Shown: positions 1-7,409, counted from the stretch's first letter. The stretch: 22,991 bases of DNA from Thermoflexales bacterium (GCA_007118795.1 SKQX01000170.1:1-22991), one strand, 5' to 3'. Numbers and translations: made by a program. Notes: generated by a model not told the origin, from the sequence alone.

Positions 1-237
1 GACACGAACCCAGACCTTCCCGACCTGCGATCGCTCTTGGCCTGTCCACTCCAAGCCGGTCAGCGGCGCCGGACACGGCTTTTTCGGCTGGGACGGCTGT
101 GGCTACTGGTACAGCTCATCGCCGCTCACCCGTTGCTTTTGCCGCGTCAGTTGGTCCCTGAGCCTTGGCCTGATGTGACTGAAGAGTGGAACATACTCTT
201 GGCCCATCAGCCGTCCTTCTCCCATGCCGTCGCCTAA
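1..237 (+). CDS. C-terminal fragment of unidentified protein, possibly a transposase (partial at window edge)
   Basis: The frame is open from the first base and ends at TAA 235-237, giving 78 residues of a protein whose start lies outside the window. The fragment is rich in Arg, Leu and Trp. It has a basic stretch (GQRRRTRLFRLGRLW) followed by a hydrophobic segment and then an LVPEPWPD motif. Basic-hydrophobic-PEPWP tails of this kind resemble the C-termini of some DDE transposases, but that is an impression rather than a motif-level match. About 460 bp of palindromic non-coding DNA follow, which fits the edge of an insertion or a decayed element. It could also be a chance open frame in GC-rich DNA. 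Confidence 0.3.
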   Translation, partial: DTNPDLPDLRSLLACPLQAGQRRRTRLFRLGRLWLLVQLIAAHPLLLPRQLVPEPWPDVTEEWNILLAHQPSFSHAVA

Positions 238-419
238 GAAACCTACCCACGAAAGCCGGGGGGGAGAGGGGAAACAGCGCGGGGCTCACCTCCTGCTGCC
301 GTCGCTACGTGTCGGCTAATGACAGATCCAGCGGACGCTGGAGGATGATGGCAGCGACGACGACATTGCCGGTCGCTGGCGCCACAAAGAAACTAACTTT
401 CGAACGTGACGGCGCTGGC

Positions 420-444
420 CCGCGCGAGATTCCTCGTCGCGCGG
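420..444. repeat. Inverted repeat, 8-bp arms
   Basis: The arms 420-427 and 437-444 are perfect complements around a 9-nt loop, and 'ctcggaatgac' follows directly. There is no T-tract, so a simple intrinsic terminator is unlikely. It fits a REP-like dispersed palindromic element. Confidence 0.55.
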
Positions 445-487
445 CTCCTCGGAATGACGAAGTTGGCGGTTTCTTCGCATTCAGAGT

Positions 488-517
488 GGTGCGCCGCTTG
501 CCCGCAAGCGGGGCACC
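488..517. repeat. Near-perfect palindrome, 12 paired bases per arm
   Basis: GGTGC (488-492) pairs with GCACC (513-517). After a single G-G mismatch (493/512), CCGCTTG (494-500) pairs with CAAGCGG (505-511), leaving a 4-nt loop. No poly-T follows. 'tcggagtgacag' lies just downstream, linking it to the same repeat type as 420-457. Confidence 0.55.
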
Positions 518-676
518 ATGGGTCTTCTCGGAGTGACAGGTGTGGGGGGTCTTTCATCTGGAGTGGTTTGGGGCCTGGTCGGCCCCGCTGGCGCATGGGG
601 TCTGGGAGGTGCCAGGCACCGTGACGGCGGGCTGTTCCTGTGGATGGTCGCGACGTGATCCCTGGACAGCGTCTTG

Positions 677-705
677 TTGCGACGTTCGTGCCGTAGGGGT
701 ATAAT
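677..705 (+). promoter_or_regulatory. Sigma-70-type promoter of the rseP operon
   Basis: TTGCGA (677-682) is separated by 17 bp from a consensus TATAAT (700-705). Transcription would start near 712, leaving a leader of about 104 nt before the rseP start codon. It is the only good promoter upstream of the seven-gene plus-strand operon. Confidence 0.7.
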
Positions 706-716
706 TTACGAGGGCC

Positions 717-750
717 GAGGCGGGAAGGTCGTATCGAGATTCGCCGCCTC
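717..750 (+). promoter_or_regulatory. Leader hairpin in the rseP 5' UTR
   Basis: GAGGCGG (717-723) and CCGCCTC (744-750) are perfect 7-bp complements just downstream of the predicted transcription start. With the terminator-like hairpin at 772-799 they make a two-hairpin leader. The function is not known; I recognise no riboswitch family. Confidence 0.45.
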
Positions 751-771
751 ACAAGGTAGGTATATACGATG

Positions 772-799
772 ACGGGCCGGAGGGTGCCCGTTCTTTTTT
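772..799 (+). terminator. Terminator-like hairpin in the rseP leader (possible attenuator)
   Basis: ACGGGC (772-777) pairs perfectly with GCCCGT (786-791) over an 8-nt loop, followed by a T-rich tract TCTTTTTT (792-799). It lies between the promoter at 677-705 and the rseP ATG at 816, so it would stop transcripts before the first gene unless read through. It may be an attenuator or may end a short leader RNA of about 88 nt. Confidence 0.55.
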
Positions 800-815
800 C
801 GACTGAGAGATCACT

Positions 816-2135
816 ATGGATTGGGTTACGATTGCATTTTGGCTGATCGGCACGGTGATCGTGATGCTGGGGCCGATTCTGTTAATTCACGAACTGGCCC
901 ACTTCATCCTGGCCAAGATGGCCGGTGTGAGCGTGGAGGAATTCGGGTTCGGCTTTCCGCCCCGGCTTATTGGCCTGTGGCGGGGAGAGGGCCGCTTGAG
1001 GGTTGACGGTACGCGAGTTACGGTCCCAAGAGGATTCAAGCTGCCCGCGGGATTGGAGCGCGGGGATCGAGTAGCGGCGATCACGCGGACGGGCGATGAG
1101 GGACACGTGCTCCAGCGGGTGACCCTTCTGGCTGCGGACGAGAGTGAAACGAAGCAGGAGCGGGGGCAAGTTGATGAGGCTCCCCGGATCACGGGGACGG
1201 TCACTGAAGTGGACCCGGGCACTCTGTACAGCCTGAATCTGCTACCCATGGGAGCGTTCGTCAAGATGACAGGCGAGGAAGATCCCTCGGACCCCCGCAG
1301 CCTGGGAGCTCAGTCCAAGCGTTGGAGGCTGGCGGTGATGGCTGCGGGGCCGGTGATTAACCTGCTGGCCGCGCTGCTGCTCCTGGTGGGGGCTTATGCC
1401 AGCGGTCTGCCCACGGAGTGGCGGGTGAAGATCACGGATGTGGCGCCGGGAACGGCCGCGGCCCGGGCGGGACTGCAAGCTGATGACTTGATCCTGGCAG
1501 CGGACGGGGAGCGCATCAGCGAAGGGCTGGATGAACTGCACCAGATCATCCGGGCCGCCCCGGAGGAGACCATTGAGCTGGAGGTGAAGCGGGGTCGCCA
1601 GGAGCTATCGATCCTGGCAACGCCGGAACGGAGAGGAGAAGACGGCTTCCTGGGCATTATGATGGCACCCTGGCCGGCTGACACGGGGCTGGAAAGGTAT
1701 TCCATCGCTGAGGCTGTTAGGGAGAGCGGTCGAGACCTGGGCTCGATAGCCAGAATGACACTGCAGCTTCCGGTGATGTTGCTCCGAGGAGAGGTCAGCT
1801 CCCAAGAAGCGCGGCCGACCAGCGTGGTGGGGATCACCCAGATCATGACTTTCTCGCTGCAACAGAGCGTCGAGTGGCGACTGCCTTTTCCTGCGCTTCA
1901 GACGATGTCCCTCATCAGCCTGGCCCTGGGGTTGACCAACCTGCTTCCGCTACCAGCCTTGGACGGGGGACGTATTCTGTTCGTGATTCTGGAGGCCATC
2001 CGGGGGCGTCGCATCTCTCCGGAGCGCGAGGCCGTGGTCCACTTCATCGGCATGATGATTCTGGTGGCTCTCATGCTGCTGGTGATGCTTCAGGATTTCC
2101 TGGATCCGATCATACCCTGGTCTCTGCTGCAATGA
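816..2135 (+). CDS. rseP: RseP-family site-2 intramembrane zinc metalloprotease (M50B)
   Basis: This 439-residue protein is a membrane-embedded zinc protease of the site-2 protease family, which cleaves membrane-anchored regulators such as anti-sigma factors or remnant signal peptides. The first helix carries HELAH (residues 25-29) with zinc ligands H25 and H29 and catalytic E26. The second motif, LPALDGGRILF (379-389), supplies D383. A PDZ-like domain (about 201-270) has the usual PGTAAARAGL and DLILAADGE elements. There are hydrophobic helices at about 4-24, 173-195, 360-380 and 405-428. Between FGFPPRLIGLWR (43-56) and YSLNLLPMGAFVKMTGE (138-154) lies an insertion of roughly 80 residues not found in classical RseP. 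It starts at ATG 816 with a weak GAGAG upstream. Its TGA overlaps the ATG of the next gene. The family is certain; the substrate is unknown. Confidence 0.95.
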   Translation: MDWVTIAFWLIGTVIVMLGPILLIHELAHFILAKMAGVSVEEFGFGFPPRLIGLWRGEGRLRVDGTRVTVPRGFKLPAGLERGDRVAAITRTGDEGHVLQRVTLLAADESETKQERGQVDEAPRITGTVTEVDPGTLYSLNLLPMGAFVKMTGEEDPSDPRSLGAQSKRWRLAVMAAGPVINLLAALLLLVGAYASGLPTEWRVKITDVAPGTAAARAGLQADDLILAADGERISEGLDELHQIIRAAPEETIELEVKRGRQELSILATPERRGEDGFLGIMMAPWPADTGLERYSIAEAVRESGRDLGSIARMTLQLPVMLLRGEVSSQEARPTSVVGITQIMTFSLQQSVEWRLPFPALQTMSLISLALGLTNLLPLPALDGGRILFVILEAIRGRRISPEREAVVHFIGMMILVALMLLVMLQDFLDPIIPWSLLQ

Positions 2136-3103
2136 GAAAGACGGTGACGGGCGTGAACGATTCACTGGAGTTCGTCTTAGAGCGGCTGCTTCAGACAGGC
2201 AAGAAGCCCGATCGAGCGTCGCTATGGTGCCTCTCTAACCTCAACACCGAGGAGGCGGAACGGGTGCGAGACGTCTGGGCACAGTTGCCGCCGGATCTCC
2301 GGGCGGAGGCGGCATCCTGGTTGGTGAAAATGGCCGAAGCTGATTTCACCCTTGACTTCAGCCAGATCTTTTGGATGGGTATGAGAGACGAAGACGAACG
2401 GGTGCGAGAGACCGCCATCGAAGGCCTGTGGGAGGAGGAGGACGTGCGCCTGGTGCCGCGCCTGGCTCAGTGCCTGCGAGAGGACAAGTCAGCCAGTGTC
2501 CGTGCCGCCGCGGCCAGGTCGCTGGGTCGCTTTGTCCTGCTGGGGGAACTGGAGAGGATCCGCTCAGGGCCGCGTCAGATGGCGTATGAAGTCCTCGTCG
2601 AGGCCCACCAAGCCCAAGACGAAGATATCGAGGTACAGCGGAGGGCACTGGAATCGCTGGCCTACGTGGGTGATGAGACGGTAGTCCGGTCGATCACGGC
2701 ATGTTACGGGTCGTCGGTGGAGAAGATGCGTATCAGCGCCGTCTTCGCGATGGGTCGAAGCGCGGATACTCGCTGGGAACAAGAGGTGCAGCGGGAGCTC
2801 TACAGCACGAATCCAGAGATGCGGTACGAAGCTGCCCGCGCTTGCGGTGAACTTCAGGTCTCTGAAGCGGTGTCGATGCTGGAGGAGCTCACGGAGGATA
2901 CGGACGCAGAGGTGCAGCAAACTGCGATCTGGGCTCTGGGACAGATCGGCGGGGATAGGGCCCGCCATATATTGGAGCACTATTGCACCGTCGAGGATGA
3001 AGCCCTGCGGTCCGCTGCCGACGCTGCCGTCCGGGAGTTTGAGTTCCTCCACGGGGACCTCGAAGAGGTATTCGCCAACCTGAGCGAGGAGATCCCCTGG
3101 TAG
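2132..3103 (+). CDS. HEAT-repeat protein
   Basis: A 323-residue, probably soluble protein made largely of alpha-helical HEAT or PBS-lyase-type repeats from about residue 75 to 300. Recurrent units contain D-x-x-VR-x-x-A-x-x-(A/S)-L-G, for example DERVRETAIEGL, SASVRAAAARSLG and DAEVQQTAIWALGQIG. Such arrays generally act as protein-binding scaffolds; no enzymatic residues are visible. The frame is open well upstream inside rseP, but the start at ATG 2132 is chosen because it forms an ATGA overlap with the rseP stop and avoids a 260-bp overlap. The last codons (FEFLHGDLEEVFANLSEEIPW) are acidic. Its position directly behind a site-2 protease suggests a role in the same membrane process, but that is inference. 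Confidence 0.85.
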   Translation: MRKTVTGVNDSLEFVLERLLQTGKKPDRASLWCLSNLNTEEAERVRDVWAQLPPDLRAEAASWLVKMAEADFTLDFSQIFWMGMRDEDERVRETAIEGLWEEEDVRLVPRLAQCLREDKSASVRAAAARSLGRFVLLGELERIRSGPRQMAYEVLVEAHQAQDEDIEVQRRALESLAYVGDETVVRSITACYGSSVEKMRISAVFAMGRSADTRWEQEVQRELYSTNPEMRYEAARACGELQVSEAVSMLEELTEDTDAEVQQTAIWALGQIGGDRARHILEHYCTVEDEALRSAADAAVREFEFLHGDLEEVFANLSEEIPW

Positions 3104-3114
3104 GTGGGGAGCCG

Positions 3115-4338
3115 TTGCGCAGCATCACGCTGGTGTCGGGAATCGTAATCTGCGCTGCAGCGATGATCGGATCGCTGGCGACGGTGGCCCCTGTGAGGGC
3201 CGAGGACATAGCGATCCTCGAGCAGGACGTGGAATACAGCTTCGCCCAACAGCTCACCTTCACCCTGGCGTTCACTTCGAGCGCCGAGATCTCAGAGTTA
3301 TACCTCTTCTTTCGCGGCACCACGGATCCTGACACAGAGAAGGTGACAGTGGCGGTGGCGGATCGTGGGGGAGTGACCCGTGCCAGCTACACGCACGACG
3401 TCGGGCTGTATCCGCTACCTCCCTTTGACCGGATAGCGTTCTGGTGGCAGATTGAGGATGTGCTGGGCAACCAGCTGCAGACCGAGCCAGATGAGTTCAC
3501 GTATGCGGACAATCGATTCCAGTGGAGGGAACTGAGCAGCCCGGGGATCTCGGTGCACTGGATTGAAGGCCGGGGCGATCCAGTCTACGCGCAGACGGCG
3601 CTGGATATCGCGCAAGCGAGCGTGGCGGAGATCAACGCAGAGCTTCGGGCACCGGTTCCAGATTCCCTGGACATCTTTCTCTACGACTCCGAGTTCCACC
3701 TGGAAGCCGCCATGGTCCTGGGGGGGCGAGATTGGATCGGAGGGCAGGCGCGACCAGAATTGGGCGTGGTCGTGGTGGCCGTGCCACCAGAACAGGGCTA
3801 TGCGTCGCGGATGAAGCGTTATGTGCCCCATGAGATCACGCATCTGCTGGTCTATGAGCTTGTCGGTTCTGAAGGCTACAGATATGTGCCGACGTGGCTG
3901 GATGAGGGCCTGGCCACCAGCAACGAGCAGTTACCGACGCCGGAGTACGCGCTGGCCCTAGAGGAAGCTCAGCAAGCGAACGAACTCGTCTCGCTGCGAG
4001 ACCTGTGCGTCCCGTTTCCGCCGAATGGGAGCAGGGCGCTTCTCTCCTATGCCCAGAGCGCCAGTGTGGTGAGGTTCATACGTCAACAGTACGGGAGCGA
4101 CGCCATACGCAGACTCTTGGCGGCTTACGCTGACGGTGCCAGCTGCACCAGTGGGGTGGAGGACGCCCTGGGCATAAGCTTCAGCAGGTTAGAGAGCGAT
4201 TGGCTGGCGAGTCTCCGGCCGGCGACAGGATGGCGAGTTTGGGTAGAACGGGGAGGGGTTTGGATAGGGCTGTGGCTGCTGAGCATCCTGGTGACCGTGC
4301 CGATGATCGGGCATCTGCACCGTGAGGCGGGTCGTTGA
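3115..4338 (+). CDS. Membrane-anchored peptidase MA-like metalloprotease
   Basis: A 407-residue exported protein. It has an N-terminal signal sequence (about 1-29, ending VAPVRAE), a beta-rich region (30-145), and a zinc metalloprotease core with VPHEITH (zinc ligands H239 and H243, catalytic E240) followed by WLDEG with E264 as probable third ligand. A single C-terminal membrane helix lies at about 381-399, followed by a short basic tail. This is the gluzincin layout of the peptidase MA-like family. The start is TTG 3115, preceded by GGTGGGGAG (3103-3111). The next internal ATG would cut off the signal peptide, so TTG is preferred. The catalytic domain should face outside, anchored at the C-terminus. 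The substrate is unknown. The gene sits 11 bp after the HEAT-repeat gene. Confidence 0.85.
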   Translation: MRSITLVSGIVICAAAMIGSLATVAPVRAEDIAILEQDVEYSFAQQLTFTLAFTSSAEISELYLFFRGTTDPDTEKVTVAVADRGGVTRASYTHDVGLYPLPPFDRIAFWWQIEDVLGNQLQTEPDEFTYADNRFQWRELSSPGISVHWIEGRGDPVYAQTALDIAQASVAEINAELRAPVPDSLDIFLYDSEFHLEAAMVLGGRDWIGGQARPELGVVVVAVPPEQGYASRMKRYVPHEITHLLVYELVGSEGYRYVPTWLDEGLATSNEQLPTPEYALALEEAQQANELVSLRDLCVPFPPNGSRALLSYAQSASVVRFIRQQYGSDAIRRLLAAYADGASCTSGVEDALGISFSRLESDWLASLRPATGWRVWVERGGVWIGLWLLSILVTVPMIGHLHREAGR

Positions 4339-4369
4339 TGGGGGTCACCAGCAATGGAGAGAGGTGGAG

Positions 4370-4903
4370 ATGTGTGACGTCATCGTCCTGGATTTGGAGA
4401 CACAGTATATCGCCAGTGAGGTCGGGGGGTGGAGCAACATTCGTGACATGCGACTGGCAGTCGGCGTGACCTATCACGTCGCTTCGAACGAGTACCAGTC
4501 GTATTTGGAATCGGATGCAGCGGCTCTCATAAGCCGGTTGCGACAGGCAGACCTGGTGGTCGGCTATAACCTACTGGGTTTCGATTACGAAGTCCTGCGC
4601 GGCTACACCAAAGACCCTCTTCTGGATCTGCCGACGGTGGATATGCTGGACGACATCCACCGGGCTTTAGGGTTCAGGCTCCGGCTGGACGACGTGGCTG
4701 CAGCGACTCTGGGGAAGGGAAAGAGTGGGGATGGCCTGCAAGCGGTCCGGTGGTTCCGGGAGGGACAGGTTGAAAAGGTGATTGACTACTGTCGGCGAGA
4801 CGTGGAGGTGACCTGGAAGATCTACCGATTCGGGCAGGAGAACGGCCACGTGATGTACCGCGATCGGAATTGGCGCACGCGGAGGGTACCCGTCCGATGG
4901 TGA
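4370..4903 (+). CDS. DEDDy-type 3'-5' exonuclease, RNase H-like (YprB-related)
   Basis: A 177-residue single-domain nuclease. Exo I is VLDLET (D8, E10), exo II is VVGYNLLGFDYEVL (N67, D72), and exo III is YCRRDVEVTW (Y140, D144), so all four acidic metal ligands and the Tyr of the DEDDy class are present. The central VDMLDDIHRALGFRLRLDDVAAATLG is typical of the ribonuclease-H-like/YprB group often linked to DEAD-box helicases, but no helicase is fused or adjacent here. The start at ATG 4370 follows GGAGAGAGG (4356-4364) at 5 bp; an upstream in-frame GTG at 4322 would overlap the previous gene and lacks a ribosome binding site. The 3' end overlaps the next gene. Substrate (DNA or RNA) cannot be told from sequence. 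Confidence 0.85.
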   Translation: MCDVIVLDLETQYIASEVGGWSNIRDMRLAVGVTYHVASNEYQSYLESDAAALISRLRQADLVVGYNLLGFDYEVLRGYTKDPLLDLPTVDMLDDIHRALGFRLRLDDVAAATLGKGKSGDGLQAVRWFREGQVEKVIDYCRRDVEVTWKIYRFGQENGHVMYRDRNWRTRRVPVRW

Positions 4904-5856
4904 ACGAGCAGGGTCCGGAGATCGGTTATCTGGCCCTCCATCGCGCAGGGGAACTGCGGGAGCGAATGGAACGCGCCTATGAAGGGGTGCGCAGCTGCAG
5001 CTTCTGCGGTCGAGCGTGTGGAGTCAACCGCCGAGGAGATGGCAAGGAAGAGCTGGGATCCTGCGGGATCGGCAGTGGCGTGAAAGTAGCCAGCCACGGT
5101 CCCCACATGGGGGAGGAAGATCCGCTGCGGGGCTATCGGGGATCAGGTACGATCTTCTTCTCAGGGTGCAATCTGAGCTGCCAGTACTGTCAGAACTACG
5201 ATATCAGCCAACATCGGCGAGGCCGAGAGGTCGAGCCCGAGAGATTGGCCGGGATGATGATGTCCCTGCAAGAACAGAGGTGTCACAACGTCAACCTGGT
5301 GTCGCCAACCCATGTCATAGCGCCGATCCTTGAGGCGCTGGTGATCGCGGTGGAACGGGGACTGCGATTGCCTGTGGTATGGAACACGGGGGGCTACGAC
5401 TCGCTGGAGGCCCTGAAATTGCTGGACGGCGTGGTCGATATCTACATGCCGGACATGAAATACGCTGATGCGGAGGTGGCCCTTCGGTACTCCAAGGTGA
5501 AGGATTATCCGGAGGTTAACCAGGCAGCCGTCAAGGAGATGCACCGTCAAGTGGGTGACCTAGTGATGGACGAACAAGGTATTGCGCAACGAGGGTTGCT
5601 CGTGCGTCATCTTGTGCTGCCAGAAGGTCTGGCAGGGACAGCAGCAGTGGCCCGTTTCCTCGTGGAAGACATCTCGCGGCACACCTACGTAAACATTATG
5701 GATCAGTACCGACCGTGCTATAAGGCGGTGGACATGCCGCGGCTCGATCGGCCGGTCACGCGAGAGGAGTTTGAGAAGGCACTGGAGAAAGCTAGAGAGG
5801 CCGGCCTGTACCGCTTCGATCAACGAGAGCCACGTTTTCTTCGCTTGTTCAGGTAG
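4897..5856 (+). CDS. Radical SAM protein, PflX/PflA-like
   Basis: A 319-residue radical SAM enzyme. The cluster motif CNLSCQYC (C91, C95, C98) binds the 4Fe-4S cluster that reductively cleaves S-adenosylmethionine. The context FFSGCNLSCQYCQNYDIS is typical of the pyruvate-formate-lyase-activase-like COG1313 (PflX) group. An N-terminal set of cysteines (C34, C37, C41, C56) may bind zinc or a second cluster. Later elements NLVSPTH, VVWNTGGYDS and IYMPDMKY are family hallmarks. ATG 4897 is chosen over the upstream TTG 4870 because GGAGGG (4881-4886) lies 10 bp before it. It overlaps the nuclease stop by 7 bp. No glycyl radical enzyme is in the window, so the substrate is unknown and a true PFL-activating role should not be assumed. 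Confidence 0.9.
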   Translation: MVNEQGPEIGYLALHRAGELRERMERAYEGVRSCSFCGRACGVNRRGDGKEELGSCGIGSGVKVASHGPHMGEEDPLRGYRGSGTIFFSGCNLSCQYCQNYDISQHRRGREVEPERLAGMMMSLQEQRCHNVNLVSPTHVIAPILEALVIAVERGLRLPVVWNTGGYDSLEALKLLDGVVDIYMPDMKYADAEVALRYSKVKDYPEVNQAAVKEMHRQVGDLVMDEQGIAQRGLLVRHLVLPEGLAGTAAVARFLVEDISRHTYVNIMDQYRPCYKAVDMPRLDRPVTREEFEKALEKAREAGLYRFDQREPRFLRLFR

Positions 5857-5877
5857 TAAAGAAAGAGGAGCTTCCAC

Positions 5878-6174
5878 ATGAGTGGCGACCGCGATTCAAG
5901 AGCTCGTGTACACGCTAGAGTTCACGGCCACGTGCAAGGCGTCAACTTCCGCTATTACACCACTCGCACAGCCCGTCGGCTCGGCGTGAAGGGTTGGGTC
6001 GCGAACCGGCGAGATGGCACGGTGGAGACGGTGGCAGAAGGGGAACGGTCAGATTTAGATGAGTTCGTGGATTTTCTGCACCGAGGTTCGCCCGCTGCAT
6101 CGGTAGAGCAGGTCGATGTAGAGTGGAAAGAGCCGAAGGATGAGTTCGACGGCTTTCGGGTTCGCTATCGATGA
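5878..6174 (+). CDS. acyP: Acylphosphatase
   Basis: A 98-residue small enzyme that hydrolyses the carboxyl-phosphate bond of acylphosphates. The signature VHGHVQGVNFRYYT contains catalytic R25, and GWVANRRDGTVE contains N43, the residue that positions the attacking water. The usual Gly before Phe-Arg (GVxFR) is Asn here, a common variation. Length matches the family. ATG 5878 follows AGAGGAG (5864-5870) at 7 bp. Its TGA overlaps the ATG of the following membrane-protein gene (ATGA), so the two should be translationally coupled. Acylphosphatase is common in all phyla and its cellular substrate is often unclear. Confidence 0.95.
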   Translation: MSGDRDSRARVHARVHGHVQGVNFRYYTTRTARRLGVKGWVANRRDGTVETVAEGERSDLDEFVDFLHRGSPAASVEQVDVEWKEPKDEFDGFRVRYR

Positions 6175-7409
6175 GAAAGAACCTGGAGCGGTGGGCCTGG
6201 ACCATATTGCTGAGTTCGTTCTTCCTGTGTGCGGCCCTGGGGGTGATGATTCCCCTGGGCATCCGCTGGTACGTGCGACACGCGCAGACGGACCAGCACG
6301 TAACTCTTCAGGTTCAGAGGGGACCGCTCAGCGTCGTCTACGGAGGCCGCGGGCGGGCCTTGTCCGTCTCCGAGGATACCGGGGATCTCCCCCAGGCCAG
6401 CAGGATAACGGCTCCCAACGCTACATCTGGGCGACTGGTGTTGCAGGCGCCGGAGCCCGGGATGGTAGCGCCTTTAGCGACTGTTCAACTGTACGACGAG
6501 ACCGATTGCGTCATATCAGCCGCGCGTTCCCCACGGTTCTCTGCCAGTCCTTTACCGCACCGAGTCACACTGAAGATGGAAGCGGGGCGAGTGCGGGTCA
6601 ATGTGTATGGGGCGCACGACAGATCCACCATCGTGGAGGTGCACACGCCTCAGGGCTGGATCACGCTCACAGAGGGCAGCTACGAGGTGAAGATCAACGC
6701 GGCAAGCGAGGCCACGGTGCGCTACGGGCAAGCGGTTGTGGTGGGCCTTTCGGGAGAAGAATCGTCCCTTGGCCCGGGGGAGCGCGCCTTCCTGACCTCC
6801 GACGGCATAGACGGTCCGCTGCCGGCAGCTCGGAATCTGGTGGTGAATGGCGACTTCGAGGACCCGTTGGAGAGCGGGTGGCAGACCTATGGCAGGCAGA
6901 CGGATCCGCAGCAATCTCCGGGGAGAGTCGAGCTGGTGACGAGCGTGATTGACAATGAGGAGAGAGCCGCGGTCAACTTCTACCGAGACGCGGTCAACCA
7001 CGCGGAGCTGGGCATCACCCAGGCCATCAACTACGATGTGCGGGATTTTGCCTCCCTTGAGCTGCAGATGGCGGTCAACATCGTGTATCAGAACATCCTG
7101 GGGTTCGGCGGATGCGGATATCTGGGGTCGGAGTGTCCAATCATGGTCCGCATCAGCTACAGGGATATCCACGGGGCCGATCGAGAATGGCTGCACGGGT
7201 TCTACACCGGCCGACCGGCCGAAGACTGGCTGCTCAACTACTGGGCTGAGAGCGTGGAGATAGGAACCTGGCAAGCTTACAGCTCCGGGAACTTGATGGA
7301 GGAGTTGGCAGGCACGCCCCCCGCCGTGATCCAGAGCGTGACGATTCATGCTTCCGGGCACAGCTTCGACGCCCTGGTCACGGAAGTCGAGCTTCTGGCT
7401 CAGGAGTAG
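6171..7409 (+). CDS. Membrane-anchored FecR-like protein with C-terminal carbohydrate-binding-like domain
   Basis: A 412-residue protein with one N-terminal membrane helix (about 9-31) after a short basic cytoplasmic tail, so the rest should lie outside. The region 131-205 has a FecR-like beta pattern (VEVHTPQGWITLTEGSYEVKIN, then GQAVVVGL and LGPGERAFL). From about 211, LVVNGDFEDPLESGW opens a jelly-roll, galactose-binding-like module of the kind used for carbohydrate binding, running to the C-terminus. The catalytic or signalling function is unknown. No sigma factor is adjacent, so a classical FecR anti-sigma role is not supported. It overlaps the acylphosphatase stop and is the last gene of the operon begun by rseP; a membrane-anchored regulator of this type would be a plausible site-2 protease target, but this is speculation. 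Confidence 0.7.
   Translation: MRKNLERWAWTILLSSFFLCAALGVMIPLGIRWYVRHAQTDQHVTLQVQRGPLSVVYGGRGRALSVSEDTGDLPQASRITAPNATSGRLVLQAPEPGMVAPLATVQLYDETDCVISAARSPRFSASPLPHRVTLKMEAGRVRVNVYGAHDRSTIVEVHTPQGWITLTEGSYEVKINAASEATVRYGQAVVVGLSGEESSLGPGERAFLTSDGIDGPLPAARNLVVNGDFEDPLESGWQTYGRQTDPQQSPGRVELVTSVIDNEERAAVNFYRDAVNHAELGITQAINYDVRDFASLELQMAVNIVYQNILGFGGCGYLGSECPIMVRISYRDIHGADREWLHGFYTGRPAEDWLLNYWAESVEIGTWQAYSSGNLMEELAGTPPAVIQSVTIHASGHSFDALVTEVELLAQE

Larger units (their letters stand above)
238..676. other. Intergenic region with palindromic dispersed-repeat-like segments
   Basis: I find no convincing gene here; the short open frames lack ribosome binding sites and family features. The stretch holds three hairpin-forming units: 420-444 (CCGCGCGA/TCGCGCGG, 9-nt loop), 488-517 (near-perfect, one G-G mismatch) and one near 571-587 (GGGGCC/GGCCCC). 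Segments of the type 'ttcctcg...ggaatgac' and 'tcggagtgacag' occur at 428-457 and 523-539. These resemble dispersed intergenic repeats that often give spurious reverse-strand translations such as VIPRSRATRN. Confidence 0.6.

Noticed and set aside
186..752. Overlapping reading frames on both strands
   Set aside because: They run through palindromic repeats and include the VIPRSRATRN-type translation typical of non-coding repeats; no family features.
1874..2131. Longer version of the HEAT-repeat protein starting inside rseP
   Set aside because: It would overlap rseP by over 260 bp and the extra residues are low-complexity; the ATGA overlap start is better.
6140..6952. Plus-strand frame of 270 codons overlapping the FecR-like gene
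   Set aside because: Composition is Gly/Arg/Ser-rich shadow of the coupled 412-residue frame, which has a clear membrane helix and domain features.
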